Shown: positions 1-11,230, counted from the stretch's first letter. The stretch: 64,000 bases of DNA from Camelus bactrianus (GCF_048773025.1 NC_133546.1:18308001-18372000), one strand, 5' to 3'. The notes: generated by a model from the sequence alone, not told the origin. Made by a program: numbers and translations.

Positions 1-344
1 CTCTTCTGTATTTTTCCCAGTGGAACTATATCATTTTTAATCAGGAAAAAAATTTTGTTAATTCTCCTTTTTCTTATTAGCTTTGACTTTTAGTTTATAG
101 TCATGTTAAAATGATATTCTAAGAATCTTGTGAAAGACATTATGACTTTTTAATTGCAGTTTTTACTTTCGATCAGGCAAGGAAACAAATATTGATGAAC
201 TCTTTAGCTCCATATTGTTAATATAAATCTTTCACAGGTACAAGAGTTCTGATTTTTTCAAAGTCTTATCAGCAGCTTCTGGTTACATTAACCAAAAGTA
301 GTCTATTTTTTAAAAAATATTTTCTTGAGAAGAAGGAAAAGTAT
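1..344. other. Unassigned AT-rich sequence
   Basis: No open frame of note and no repeat family that I recognise. It ends where an L2 3' end begins. Confidence 0.5.
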
Positions 345-485
345 TCAAAATTCATTATTTCATTTATTCCATTATTGAGTTCATTTACTGACTACTACAA
401 GATGGGTTTACAGAAATGAACAAAATACAGTCCCCAACCTCAAGGAATTCACAGTCTCAAGGTAGAGATTAATAAATTGACAATC
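345..485 (-). mobile_element. L2 LINE 3'-end fragment, minus strand
   Basis: Read on the plus strand this is the reverse complement of the L2 3' end: a TTCATT-rich start, then text close to the L2 phrases for 'gaacaaaatacagtcc' and 'aaggaattcacagtctc'. It is very diverged, as expected for this pre-eutherian LINE. It breaks off near an LTR-like insert, and L2 text further upstream in the element resumes at 1115, so the two pieces are probably one copy split by an insertion. Confidence 0.75.
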
Positions 486-494
486 ACAAACAAG

Positions 495-1010
495 TATATA
501 CTTACTCATATGCTACTGACCCAGATTTGTCTTGCTCAACACACAGCCAGTCAAAAAGCTGAAACACTGAGGTTTGTAGCAAAGAGAAGTTTTACTCATA
601 AGACAGCTGAGCAAAAAGATGGAAGAACAAATCTCAAATCTACCTCCCCAAAAGTAAGGGGCTCGGAGTATTTATGTGATAAAGAATAAAGAAGCAGGGT
701 GGTCTGAAGCCTGGGAAATATGTGCAGCGTAGGCAAAGGTGATTGGGAAAAGGTGTACAGGCATAACTAAGCTACAGGCCTCTGCACATTCAAAAAAGGT
801 CATGGAGCAGACCCTCATGCATGCCCAGCTGAAGGGTAGGTGGTCTTATCCAGTCTTAACCAAGTCAACTGGAACTAGATGCAGCTGACTCCAAGTTTTT
901 GGAAAACACCTTGGGCAAACATCTTACTGTTTAGGCTACGTGCCACTTGGAGAACATGCAAGACTTAAAACGACCTTGATTAGTGAAGGCACGTGAAATG
1001 GATTTGACTA
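495..1010 (-). mobile_element. LTR-like fossil, probably a solo LTR in minus orientation
   Basis: A block of about 500 bp lies between two pieces of a minus-strand L2. Its text (an 'aaactgagg.ttgtagcaaagag' style start, then 'caaatctacctcccc' and 'ggggctcggagtatttat') resembles the antisense of mammalian retroviral LTRs. No internal genes are attached, so it would be a solo LTR. The edges are approximate and the family is not settled; age is probably tens of millions of years. It could instead be an unrelated interspersed repeat. Confidence 0.4.
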
Positions 1011-1056
1011 ATTACTCACTGTTTCATATATAATACACCTATATACATGTTATCAA

Positions 1057-1108
1057 TGTATATGTATGTGTGTATGTACACAGACACACACACACACCAT
1101 ATATATAA
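1057..1108. repeat. TG/CA-rich simple repeat
   Basis: Imperfect alternating purine-pyrimidine run: TATG/TG units pass into a CA run and then into ATATAT. Confidence 0.85.
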
Positions 1109-1114
1109 AATTAG

Positions 1115-1435
1115 GGACAAACTAAAAGGAACTCTTTCTAGAGGAGATGATATTTAAGCTGAATATTGAAGAACAAGAGTTAACTTGGCATTCTAGAAGG
1201 GTATAGATCTGTCCAGCAAAAAGGAGTGTTTGCAAAGACATCAATCGATGAAATACTTTGGGGCATTTAGGAAATTTTCACTAATTCAGAATGGTTGAAA
1301 TAAGGAGCATATGTGAGTATGACAGAAGATGAGCCTGGAATTAGGTCACAAAGATTTTATAAATACATTTTGAAGAAAATTGATTGAACTCTTTGGCAAT
1401 GGGAAGCCATCAAATACTTTTAAACTTAGAAATCT
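1115..1435 (-). mobile_element. L2 LINE fragment, minus strand
   Basis: The plus strand shows antisense L2 phrases in the right order: 'gaggagatgatatttaagctgaa', 'aaggagtgtttgcaaagac', then 'ggcaatgggaagccat'. This is the part of L2 lying next to the 3' end seen at 345-485, so both probably come from one copy. It is followed almost at once by an L2 copy in the opposite orientation. Confidence 0.75.
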
Positions 1436-1439
1436 CAAA

Positions 1440-2252
1440 ATCATTTTAAATTCAATGCATCCAAACTCAATACATCTAGTTTCCCTCCAAAACTAGCTCT
1501 CATCTGATATTCCATATTCCAGTGAATGTCACCATCATCTGTGCTGTTTCATAAGCCAAAAATACATACATAGCATCCTTGATATTAAATGTCTTTATCC
1601 CCATTTTCATCCTGTCACTGAACCACTACTAAAATGTCTCTCTAATCCATTAATTTGTCTCCTCTTCCACTGTTGCCACCCTAATCGAAGTTACGACTAT
1701 CTCTCATCTGGACGATAGTAGTAAAGCACTATCCAATCTCCCCTAAGTCACTGATTCTCCTGCAATTTGATATTTTCATCAAAGCCAGATCTGCTCAAAA
1801 CGCAAACCTAATCCCATAGTTACCATGTTGAAAACCTTCGCAATGCTCTTATGATGAAAAAAAACCAAAGACCTTAAAAAGGGCCTACAAGCACCTGCAT
1901 AGTTAGGCTCTTGCTACTTCTCCCAACTCTTCTCACCTCTCTTTCTCTGAACTACAGCCATTCCAGCCTAATCTCAGCTCTTCAAACACATCATGCTTCC
2001 TCTCCCCCACTCTTGTTGTACATGCTGTTTCCTTTGTCTGGATTAACCTCCCTTTTCTTCTCTCTGCTTCTCACTCCTCTCTATTGTCAGGCTAACTTTC
2101 CTGACATCCCTGTGTAGGTCTTATGTACTTTCGTGTGATTACTTGATTTTATGCCTTTCCCATTGAACTTTTTTGCCAATTGTATTTCTGGCATCTAAGA
2201 CAGTGTTTGACAAACAGTTGGTGCTCAATCTCTTTAAATAAATGAATGAATA
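1440..2252 (+). mobile_element. L2 LINE 3' half, plus strand
   Basis: Pyrimidine-rich sense L2. Recognisable landmarks are the 'ctcatctggacgatagtagtaa' region (family: ctggattattgcaa), 'atgctgtttcctttgtctgga', and a 3' end of 'ttggtgctcaatctctttaa' followed by short TGAA units near 2240-2252. It should hold the end of the reverse-transcriptase ORF and the 3' UTR. The reading frame is decayed; the 68-codon frame at 1911-2117 is a remnant at best. Confidence 0.8.
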
Positions 2253-3125
2253 ACATTTAACAATTTTTTATTTTAAAAGTTCATTCTGATAGCAATACAA
2301 AAAAAATCTGCATGAATAAGGTGAAAGGTAAGGAGAGGGTTAAGAAGTTTTATAATCAGACTAGAGATGACAGTTGTTTGAGCCACACACGGCAGTGAGA
2401 ATGGAGGCGAGAGCAAATCTGAGCCCTATCAAGAAGTCAGAATCATCCTGCGCGGCTAAGATTTCATTTTGAAACCAGAAATACCTATAGGTATTTTAGA
2501 AATTTTAGGAATTGCTAGATGGCTGTACAGAAATATTTAAATGCTTCTAGGTCTCTGGATCAGGAATATTTCCTCAAAGCAGAAAGCTTGATTCATTTTT
2601 CATGTCTAAGGTTCTTTTAACAATTACAAGAATTATCCTGAAGTAAATTCAAGTTGGTTGTATTCTGGGAGGGGTGCAGTGGAGAAAGAAGAGCGATTTC
2701 AAAGCATGTGTATTTCAAAGGGTTCCTTGTGCGATATTGATATAACCTCACTCCTACTTCTCCGTCCCTTTATTGGCCTCTGATCTAAGCAATTTTGACT
2801 GAATCAGTTGGGGGTCAGAGATGACTATTACCAGGATGCTACCTATAGCTTCACAAACATGTCAATGCTGAGGAACTAGAGTTTTTAATATTGTAAAGAG
2901 CTTATTTTAGATGAATAGAATGATATCCTGTCTTATGTCTGTGTCAGATGTCTTAGAAAAGACTCGGCCTCCATAGTGTGGTCTTTAGGCCACGGTGAAT
3001 TCCTCAAAAAACCTGGCACTGTAGTAATCTATTTCAAAGGACTTAGAACAAAACAGTCATCCTTATAATTTTCAGGAGAGACTCTGAAGACTTGACTATG
3101 ACAACTCCTTGTTCTCACTCTCAAC
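2253..3125. other. Unassigned sequence
   Basis: No coding signal and no repeat family that I can name. Composition is AT-rich and mixed. Confidence 0.45.
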
Positions 3126-3600
3126 TGTTAAAAACCAAATTCAACCAAGTAAATATGAAGATTGTATTGGCGTCATTCAGTGATTCATGTGTCAGGCAGC
3201 ATCCCATGCAACAACCAGAAGAGTGTTCCCAGAGGCTGTGCCAGTAGGAAAGGTTTTATAGGAGAAAGGAAGGGGCAAGGGAGCTATTAGCAAAAGAAAA
3301 GAAAGGATTATTTTTAGGTCAAGACGTCTCTTTTGGTGGGAGTAGGGGAAAGGCAAGGTTTTTATCATACAGATCACCTCTTCTCCCCTGGGGAAGGGGG
3401 AATGGAGAGGGTCGGCCTGACAGATTACTTTATTGGTGCCTACTAGAAAATTTCACCCTGGTTGATTAACATTACATTTCTGGTGAAGGTCTAAACTGCA
3501 GTCAGGTCATTTATTACAGCTAGGTTTGGGATAATGAGCTTAGCACAAGTGATGCAATTTTGGGCCAGCAGGTTTTTTTCATTTAACACAACCAATCACA
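3126..3600 (-). mobile_element. LTR-like fossil, minus orientation
   Basis: A block of about 470 bp with the feel of an ERVL-type LTR read backwards: 'gtcaggcagcatcccatgca' near its left side, then 'aggaaaggttttataggaga', and later 'ggtgaaggtctaaactgcag'. No retroviral genes flank it, so it would be a solo LTR. The family assignment is from memory and uncertain. The 61-codon frame at 3192-3377 lies inside it and is not a gene. Confidence 0.4.
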
Positions 3601-4030
3601 AGCATTGATTCAGCTCTTGCATATACATCTTTAGGAATTTTCACTATGCTTTGTAAGCCATGAATGTGGCTATTACCAACCATTTGCAGAAATTTCTCTT
3701 TCAGTTAGTGTGCTTCTCTGTGAATGGGCTCATCTTCTCAAATGTGGAAAAACATTAGAGCCATTCAAACAGTCTGTATGATGTCCATCAGGGATGCAAA
3801 TGTGCAGGATGTGAATAAAACCAGTAGCTCTACTTGTGAAATGGTTGCATTAAGAGAATTTAACTTCGAAAGCACTGCTGCTTGAGAAATTTGAGAAAAG
3901 ATTTTTAATTTTCATTTCTGCATATTCGGACTCCATTTCCTCCCTTAACCCCAGATGTGGTTATGCATTTAGTCCCTGGCATTCTAACTTTCTTGTTCTA
4001 CACAGTGTCGCTCAGAGCTCTCAGTCACTT
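3601..4030. other. Unassigned sequence
   Basis: Nothing recognisable on either strand. Confidence 0.45.
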
Positions 4031-4034
4031 ACTC

Positions 4035-4210
4035 AGCCTCACTATTAACCTTCCATTTAATCTTGATAATGAGTCTCTAAGGTCAGTTCTGTGATCACCA
4101 TCCCATTTTGCACAAAACGGAACAGCAAGGTTGATCCGCTTGCCCCAGGTTACAGCTGGTGGGTGGCAGGGCCTGGTCCAGAACCGGCACCCTTAACCTC
4201 TGACTTTTAA
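4035..4210 (-). mobile_element. MIR SINE, minus strand
   Basis: Reverse-complement MIR: 'ccatcccattttgcacaaaa', a decayed 'cccaggttacagctg', then 'gggtggcagggcctggtcca'. These match the MIR core (cattttacagatgagg, caaggtcacacagct, gtggcagagcc). Confidence 0.8.
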
Positions 4211-4244
4211 TTTACATCTGCTTCTTGAAGACTTAGTCCAACAT

Positions 4245-5515
4245 CTTCAACTGCACGCTAGAAATTTTCAACTCATGCTTAAGCCATACACCAAGCATAT
4301 CATCTTTCACCTACCCCACCCAGAGGAACATTTTCTATCAGTGGTAATAAACGGTGTCAGCCTTCACTTAACCTTTCCATGTTGCCTCATTCAGATGGGT
4401 AATCAAGTGCTATTGACTTTCTCACCACCTCCTACTACTTCTCAAACCTACCCTTATCCACCAGCATTCCCTTAACCTAACTAATCATTTTCCCCGCTGA
4501 AAACCTGGCCATGGATTTCTGGCTCTCTAACCTTCATCAAAAACACTTACCAATACCCCACCTCCCTCACTCTCAACAGAGGTCCCGGCTGTCTATCACA
4601 AGCCCCTTCAGCTTCCCTACTCTCCATCTCCAAATCTCTCTCTACCTATAAATATGTTACTTCCTATTTCAAAATAAGTATTTTACATTTTCACTACTGT
4701 ATCCACTCCCTGTGCTCGGAACCCTGTTTTTGCTCACTTTTCCCAGCATTTAATTCTATCACTTATCCTCTGTAGTGTCTTCATTTTCATTTATTCAATA
4801 TCCATTGGTATTTTTTCCTTAATCTACAAATTTGTTTAGATCTTAACATATCCTAAAAAGTAAAAAGTCACCTATTGTACTCTTTTAGCCACTGTTCTAA
4901 CTCTGCCTTTCATTTCCAAAAAAAAAATTCTACAATTAAATTATCTCTAGATACTTTAATCTCAACTTTTCCTTCACCTAAGTAAATATCTGTCAATACA
5001 TGATCAGCCATTACACTACTAATGAAACCACACTTTCAAGATCATCAATAACCTCCTAATCACCAAACTCAATAACCTTTTTCAGTCTTCCCTTCCCTTG
5101 ACTACCCTGCATTACTTACCATTTAATTATTTTTTCCTTCTTTATCTCTTTTACCTGGTTTCCAAGACACAGCCCTCCTCACTGCTAACCAGATCTTTTC
5201 CCTAACTTTGACTAATCTTTCAAATCCTTTATTGGTACCCTAAAAGTCTGTCTCAGTGGCCTCAAGTTTTTCTCCATAACATTTTATTTTCCTCCATTTT
5301 CTACACATTCTCGCTTAATAATTTTTCTACTCCCATTGCTTCTACTTCAGGACTTATTTCCACGTAAACAGATCTCAAGTTTTGTGTACCCAATCCCAAT
5401 CCTCTTCCCACACTTTAGCCAATGATTCTGTAGTGGTCTACATTTTCTCAAATTCTACATCTCCAAAACCAAACTTACTATCTACATCAAATGTCTCCAT
5501 GTTTGCAGTGGCCCC
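4245..5515 (+). mobile_element. L2 LINE reverse-transcriptase region, plus strand
   Basis: Best seen at about 4880-5510, where the sequence tracks the L2 RT segment: 'aaaccacactttcaagatca', 'aataacctcctaatcaccaa', and further on 'tctccaaaaccaaacttact' (family: tccaaaactgaactcct). The left part (4245-4680) is pyrimidine-rich and fits L2 less well, so it could be a separate copy. The ORF is fully decayed. Confidence 0.65.
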
Positions 5516-5539
5516 AGGATTTTTCCAATTCCCCACTTA

Positions 5540-5585
5540 CTAAGGGTATTTATTCAACAAACATTTACTAAGCTCTTACTCTATC
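5540..5585 (-). mobile_element. Short L2/MIR 3'-end remnant
   Basis: 'tattcaacaaacatttacta' followed by 'agctcttactct' is the reverse complement of the 3' end shared by L2 and MIR elements. Too short to separate the two. Confidence 0.5.
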
Positions 5586-5589
5586 GATT

Positions 5590-6110
5590 TGAAGATCCAA
5601 ACAGGAAACAACAGACCACTCGAAATGCTTTACACAGAGAGGACTTAATACAGGAAATTGGTTACACAAGTGATAAAAGCCAAACAGGGGATGATGAGGC
5701 AACCCGTAGATTAGCAATAGCTAGTCTTGGCTAGAAGAATGAGGAGAGGAGGTTTTGGTGGAAAGCTCAAGATGTAAGGTCACCCAGAAGAAGCTGCAAG
5801 CATAGCAGAAGCTACAGCAACAACAACAACAAAGACGCAGCTGGTGCCAGAGATGCTGCTCAAGAGGAAGAGTCAGAAATACCCAGGAGTCTCACTTCTC
5901 CTTGTCCTCCAGTGTCTGCTAGCGCCTCCTCCTGGTAAAACTGATCCAGAAGCCACTGGTCATTTTAATCTGGAAAATGCAATCCATAGAAGTTACCCCT
6001 CTCCCCAAAACCTCAGGGGAGGTTATACAGAGCAGAGTCAAAGAAGAGTGAAGAATGAATTTGAGAGCAAAGCAAGCCAAAGACAGGCCACATTGCATCT
6101 ATTCTTGCCT
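5590..6110. repeat. Ancient interspersed repeat, family not named
   Basis: The stretch with 'aatacaggaaattggttaca', a CAA run near 5817-5832 and 'ccagtgtctgctagcgcctc' recalls a high-copy mammalian repeat, but I cannot name it with confidence. The 167-codon open frame at 5844-6347 starts inside it and runs out into unrelated sequence, so I do not call it a gene. Confidence 0.4.
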
Positions 6111-6360
6111 TTCTACCATATTTTATTTCCATACAACACCATCAAGCTTCCACCTAACACATTGCAACTCTTCTCTGTAGAAAGTTGTTCTCATCCTCCC
6201 CTCAAAGAAAGGAAACACAAAGTCTCATCAGTTATTATTTTCGTCTCAATAGTTACTGAACTCTGGGTAATATGCAGTCATCTACATCTCTTTTGGATAT
6301 GGCTTCTCATTGATCTAGTTATTTGTGAACTAAATTGTACAGTTTAGCACCACACACTTC

Positions 6361-6422
6361 ATTTTATAAAAAAAAAAGAAAAAGAAAAAGTATAGAAAGG
6401 AAAAGGAAAAGGAGAAAGAGAA
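6361..6422. repeat. A/G-rich low-complexity tract
   Basis: Purine-only run of AAAAAG and GGAAAA units. It explains the lysine-rich and phenylalanine-rich open frames predicted on the two strands here. Confidence 0.85.
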
Positions 6423-6476
6423 TATCCGTAGCTCCTGCAGTCCCCATTTCTGTAACTGGTGCCAAGACCATAGCTG

Positions 6477-6690
6477 ATTTTTTAAAAATAGCAGTTTTAT
6501 TGAGATATAATTCACATACTGTACAATTAACACACTGGAAATGTACAATTAGATGGCTTTCAATATAGTCACAGAAACACACATGCAACTGTCAGCACAA
6601 TCAGTTTTAGAACATTTTCACCAACCCCCCAGAAGAAACCCTATATTCATTAATAGATACTCCATATTTCCTCCCATCCCTTGTTGAACA
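6477..6690 (-). mobile_element. Old L1 3' end (L1MA/L1MB-like), minus strand
   Basis: The plus strand reads T-run, 'gcagttttattgagatataa', 'ttcacatactgtacaatta', later 'tagaacattttcacca'. Its reverse complement is the familiar old L1 3' UTR ending in a polyadenylation signal and A-tail, so the element's 3' end is at the left (T-run at 6478-6483). It is 5'-truncated at about 6690. Confidence 0.75.
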
Positions 6691-6895
6691 TCCCTCCATT
6701 TCTTTGAAGATCAATTTAAGACCCAGTTACCCCAGCTTTCAGGCACTACTCCAGATGCTGAAATTGGAAACATTTACTGTCTGGACTATTCATCTGGATT
6801 CCCCATAGTGCTATTCATCTTTTTATGTATATCCTCTGTTTCCCAATTAGATTATAAGTCTCATAAGAACAAGACCCTTGTCTTGATTGAAGAGA
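6690..6895 (+). mobile_element. L2 LINE 3' UTR fragment, plus strand
   Basis: Sense L2 3' region: 'aatttaagacccagttacc', 'ctattcatctttttatgtat', and 'agattataagtctcataaga' corresponding to the family's 'agaatgtaagctccatgagg'. Strongly decayed. Confidence 0.6.
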
Positions 6896-7980
6896 TGGAA
6901 AACACATTTAGATATGTAGCTGCCTCTTGAATTTAATCCTGTTTTATTTGTTCTTTGATTAACTCATATTACTGAGAACTTTTCCCTTAATAGAGATTTT
7001 CTTCCTTAATCATTTTCCCCAAGAAAATAATTCAAAACTGATGGCATAGATTTAACCAGCAAATTTGAGTTTGTTAAAACACAAAAATGGAACAGCTGAA
7101 AAAACACATCAGAAATTATTTGTTATTCTCATCTATTGCCAATATACATTTAAGATGTTCTGGAAAATGCTAATGTTTCTTTTATTTCCACATTACAACA
7201 ATGTCCTTTCACTTCAGTATATTACAAAATGTGATACTAACAAAGGCAGGGAATAAAACAGATTCATTTCCTCTAATAAATGTTAAATTTACAAGTTAAG
7301 TATGTGGTGTTAGATCTAGTGCACTTTAAAGTAATTATTTCGAATATATAAATATTTATATATGGTTTTAAATATGTAAAGATACCTTTCAGTTTCCTGA
7401 ACTACAACACTTGAATAATTAACACTTTTTAAAATTTCCTTATTTTTTAAAATAAATATCAGTGTATTGGATATGTAAACTTTCTTTTCTGTATCTATCT
7501 TTTTCTTTCTCTTCCTTTTCCTTCATTCTTTCCTCATTTTTTCCTTTTCTCTTTTCTGTTCTTACTTCCCTCCCACTCCTTTCATTCCCCTTAGGAAGAC
7601 ATAAATACAACTTCTTGTATTTGTTAGGAACAATCTTGAATAGCTAAGAGAATTAAAATAACTGTGGAAGAGGAAGTTCATATAAAATAGTATCGGGTTC
7701 TCCCCATCTCTACATCTTATGGTCATCATGAAAATAATAATAGGTCATGTATCCTGCTTTATATTAAGCTCTGAAATAAATCCTTATGTTGACAGCATTT
7801 TGAAATAAACAAAAACTTCTGGATTAGACAACATCAGGTAACATTTCAACATGACTTATTTTTTGTCTAGAATTGCGTAAATGTTGGGATGTTTCACAAT
7901 CTAGTAGAAAAAGACATATAAGTGAACTAATGACAACACAGTGATAAAAACGCTGTGCAAAGTAGCATGGGTGCACTGAG
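6896..7980. other. Unassigned AT-rich sequence
   Basis: Very AT-rich. It contains a pyrimidine-rich run at about 7490-7590 that creates a 61-codon Ser/Phe/Leu-rich frame of no coding value. No repeat family recognised. Confidence 0.45.
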
Positions 7981-7984
7981 CACA

Positions 7985-9185
7985 GCCATTCATTCCACCA
8001 GTATTTCTGAATGCCATGTTTGTGCCAGGTACTATTCTAAATGCTGAGAATACAAAGTATTTTCCCTCATGGTTAATACAAAATTACCCTACAGTGTAAT
8101 AATCAATTGCCAGGTTAAACCTGAATACAGAACACCATGGAAACTGGAGGGTGGAACTAGGACAGAGGGGGAGATTTCAGGAGTGTCAGGAGAATTTTTG
8201 AAAGTAGTTCACTGCAAAGTGGAATCTTAAATGATGAGTAGGAGTAGAATATACTCCATCTCATAAGAAAAAGGGTGTGTGGAGATGGGAAGGGTAAAGA
8301 AAGAGCACACCACGCAGAAAAGATCTTTTTAGAGAAGTAAACAATGTGCTGCCTTAAAGGGCCGACAATTGGCATCTCTGAATTTCAAGGTGCTCCTGAG
8401 GAATTTGCAAGAGCTAAGACTGAAAGCAAGACTGAGAAGCAAGCAAGAATCAGGTCAATTAGGTCATGAAAACCTTCTGTGCCATGCTTAGGGACCACAG
8501 ATTTTATCCTGAAGACAGCAGAGAGTCACTGAAGAATTAAAAGAGGAATAACGATCTGCTTTGATTTTTTGAAGAATCAGTCTATTTCTGCAGTGACAGG
8601 ATATATTGGTGGATTGAGGGTTGGGGGGAAGTTGGGGGGAACAAAAGGAGACCCATGAAGAGTCCCTTTTTTGCGGCTTTCCAGGTGAGAAATAATATGT
8701 GCCTGAATTGAGGCCGTGGCAATGGGTATGGAGAAGAGAGTAAGGTGGCTAGAGAGAATTTAGAAACAACAGTGCTTGTCTCTAATTGTGTAAAAAGGGT
8801 ATAGAGGAGGAGAATTATTAAGGATAATTCTCACACGTCTGGCTTGTGCAGTTTGTAAGGAATTGAGCAGAGGAATATTTGGGGTGGAGGAAAAATTACT
8901 TAAATTTTGAACATACTATAGTTAACACTGTAAGAGAACATTAAGAAAGTGGTTGGTGCTGGATCCATGTGTGATACGATATGGATGAGACCACTAAGAC
9001 CAGCAGAGAATATACAGAATAAGAGAAGAGAAGGAGGATCAAAAAAGGACCCCAAGATTTCCACAGAGGAAGAAAGAGCTGATAATGGGCAGGTAAGGAG
9101 TTAGAAGGAAAACCAGAGAGAGTGCTAGAACCACTTGAGTAGTTTCAGGGAATAGGTGATCATGCCAAATTCCACAAGGAGATAC
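7985..9185 (-). mobile_element. Long L2 LINE copy, minus strand
   Basis: Starts with the reverse-complement 3' end ('attcattccaccagtatttc', 'gtgccaggtactattctaaa') and continues through antisense L2 text: 'cttaaatgatgagtaggag', 'ttccaggtgagaaataata', 'tggagaagagagtaaggtgg', 'aggaccccaagatttccac'. The purine-rich plus strand is typical of antisense L2. The ORF is decayed. Confidence 0.8.
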
Positions 9186-9364
9186 ATATTTATTCCTTTT
9201 CACTTCTCTGTTTTTCACATTTTTCTACCCCCAGCCTGTGTTTTAATACATAAAAACTCTCATATATAACGACTAGCACTCCGTCTTTATCCTATCATGA
9301 AAAATGTTTTATTAGGAAAAAAATCTATTTTGAAAGCCATGTGGGATGACAAAATTTATGCTTT

Positions 9365-9625
9365 AGAAAGTCATTCTAATTGAGAGCAGTTTGGAGGCTC
9401 TAATAATAGTCCCAGATACAATAGAGAAAAGGGAATGCTTATTGAATTGATAGAATTTTATATTCAAACTAGAGGTAAAGAGTGAAGGAGATGTAAGAGT
9501 ATCACAGATATTTAGAGATACCAGGCTTGAGTTACCTGGAGAAGTGAGACTTGGAAAACAATGTAGGTAGGCATGGGGCTGGGGAAGGGAAAGGCAGAAG
9601 ATAATGACAGGCAACACAGTGTGCT
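9365..9625 (-). mobile_element. L2 LINE fragment, minus strand
   Basis: Antisense L2 phrases: 'agtcattctaattgagagca', 'ggaggctctaataatagtcc', 'ggcttgagttacctggaga'. This segment of L2 is already present inside the copy at 7985-9185, so it is a second copy. It may continue as the piece at 10560-11230. Confidence 0.65.
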
Positions 9626-9639
9626 CTCCTACGTGTATT

Positions 9640-10190
9640 CTATCTGCCTTTCACTCCAGACATCGTCTGGTAGTGACTGGAGCTGCTCATCACTATCTCT
9701 GGCCTCCACCTCCCCAGCATAAGGCAGAATTGTACTTCTTGCCCACACAGGTGGATGAGTGCACCTCATGATAAGCTGTACCAAATAAATTGTGAGCAAA
9801 AGGACCTCGGATTGCCTGCAGACCAGCACAGTTTCTTGTTTATGTGAGACTCCCCAGAGCCCCTTTCCTTGTGACACTATAACTGACCACCGTTTGAGTT
9901 GGCAGCTCTTCAGGCGGCCTGAGGACTAAATGATAACAATGAGCTGCTAACCCACCAGAGACGCATATCAAGAATCACAACTTTGTTGCTTAAAGCCACT
10001 AAGTCTTGGGGATACCTCAGCATAACCTAGCCTATCCTGACATACACATACTCCCTGGGTAATTTCATAAACTCCCATATCTCCAGCTGTCACTTATGCA
10101 CTGATGAAATCAGGTCCACAACTTTAGCTCTCACCCCTGCCTTATTTCTAGCTGCCCTTAGGATGTCACAAGCATTTCAAGTTGACCGTG
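9640..10190 (+). mobile_element. MLT1-type MaLR LTR, plus orientation
   Basis: Solo-LTR-like fossil of about 550 bp. The right end reads 'gcttaaagccactaagtctt' followed by 'ctcagcataacctagcctat', which is the 3' end style of ERVL-MaLR (MLT1) LTRs; 'aaggcagaattgtacttctt' lies inside. There is no internal region. The age of the family is about 100 million years. It separates two L2 pieces. Confidence 0.55.
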
Positions 10191-10195
10191 TTAAG

Positions 10196-10204
10196 ACTGA
10201 ACTC
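10196..10204. repeat. Target-site duplication, left copy (L1 at 10205)
   Basis: actgaactc, identical to 10423-10431 on the other side of the L1 tail. The preceding GTTAAG fits an L1-type nick between TT and AA. Confidence 0.8.
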
Positions 10205-10422
10205 AATACTAACTAACACATATAAATAGATAAACAAGAAGTTTATACTGTATAGCACTGGGAACCATATTCAATTTCTTGTACTAACTTATGGTGAAGA
10301 AGAATATAAGAATCAATGTATGTATGTTCCTGTGTGACTGAAGCATAGTGCTGTACACCAGAAACTGACACAACATTGTAAACTGACTGCCCTTCAATAA
10401 AAATGTATTTAAAAAAAAAAAA
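10205..10422 (+). mobile_element. Young L1 3'-end insertion with A-tail
   Basis: Heavily 5'-truncated L1: 'actgtatagcactgggaacc', 'gctgtacaccagaaactgac', then 'cttcaataaaaatgtatt' and a run of 13 As. This is the 3' UTR type of cetartiodactyl L1. The A-tail and the flanking direct repeat of actgaactc mark a clean target-primed insertion. It is far less diverged than the surrounding L2. Confidence 0.85.
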
Positions 10423-10431
10423 ACTGAACTC
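10423..10431. repeat. Target-site duplication, right copy (L1 at 10205)
   Basis: actgaactc directly after the A-tail; matches 10196-10204. Confidence 0.8.
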
Positions 10432-10439
10432 CTTAATAG

Positions 10440-10555
10440 TGACTATATTTTTTGTCCAAGCACCTACTCCGTCCCAAGTGCTTGTCATACCTTTTATGTA
10501 AATTATATCATTTCATTCACACAATAAATCCAAGGGCAACATACCATTATATCAC
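10440..10555 (-). mobile_element. MIR SINE fragment, minus strand
   Basis: 'caagcacctactccgtccca' followed by 'catttcattcacacaataaa' matches the reverse-complement MIR 3' part (gagcacttactatgtgcca, tcatttaatcctcaca). Confidence 0.6.
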
Positions 10556-10559
10556 AGCT

Positions 10560-11230
10560 TTAGACTGTAAATCCTAAGAAGGGGAAGTGGTAAAGGAGAT
10601 GGAGTAGGTGCTGTTAGAGCAGGAGAAGGAGAACCAAGAGAGTCAAAAGAAAAGGGAGTGATAACTAACGCTGACTACTACAGAGAAGTTAAAGGAGAAA
10701 GAAATAAAGTGATCCCAACTGCAATTAGGAATTTACTGGTGACTTTTAAAGGAACACTCATACTGCAGTGAGGTAAGGAGTAAAGGAGACGGGAGAGGGT
10801 GGACAGTGAATACGGAAAACTCAAGAACCTTGATGATACTTAAGGGAACAGAGGAGAAAAGGTATCAGCTGGAAGAAGGCTCAAGGCCGAAAAGTTTAAT
10901 TCGGGGATTGTTTTTAAAGAAATGCAAGCATGTTCATAGGCTGAGAATTTAAAGTATCAGAAAGAAAATGAAAGGAGAGCTGACGGCGCAGACTACAGGA
11001 AGAACTGGACAGAGCTGGCACCATAAGCACAGGTGAAGGAGTTAGCGTTAGGCAGGAAGAGGGATTTCTGCTCCTCTGAGGTTAAGTGAGAAAGGATACA
11101 GGCAGGGTTCGGTCAGGGCAGAGACAGGGTTTAGAACAGTTCATGCTGACGGTCTCCAGAATCCTTGTAATACGGCAAGGACGTCTGCTCAGAGTTCCAG
11201 GAGGAAGGAGCAGGGGGTACACTTAAAATA
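10560..11230 (-). mobile_element. L2 LINE internal fragment, minus strand
   Basis: Antisense L2 internal sequence: 'ccaagagagtcaaaagaaaa', 'gtgataactaacgctgacta', and 'aagcacaggtgaaggagtta' with 'gggatttctgctcctctgag'. As I recall the family, its left edge overlaps the right edge of the 7985-9185 copy, which argues for two copies rather than one split copy. Confidence 0.65.

Noticed and set aside
5844-6347. 167-codon plus-strand frame as a gene
   Set aside because: It starts in an old interspersed repeat and runs into unrelated AT-rich DNA; no domain, and the upstream half is repeat text.
6330-6588. Lysine-rich and phenylalanine-rich frames on the two strands
   Set aside because: Produced by the A/G-rich tract at 6361-6422.
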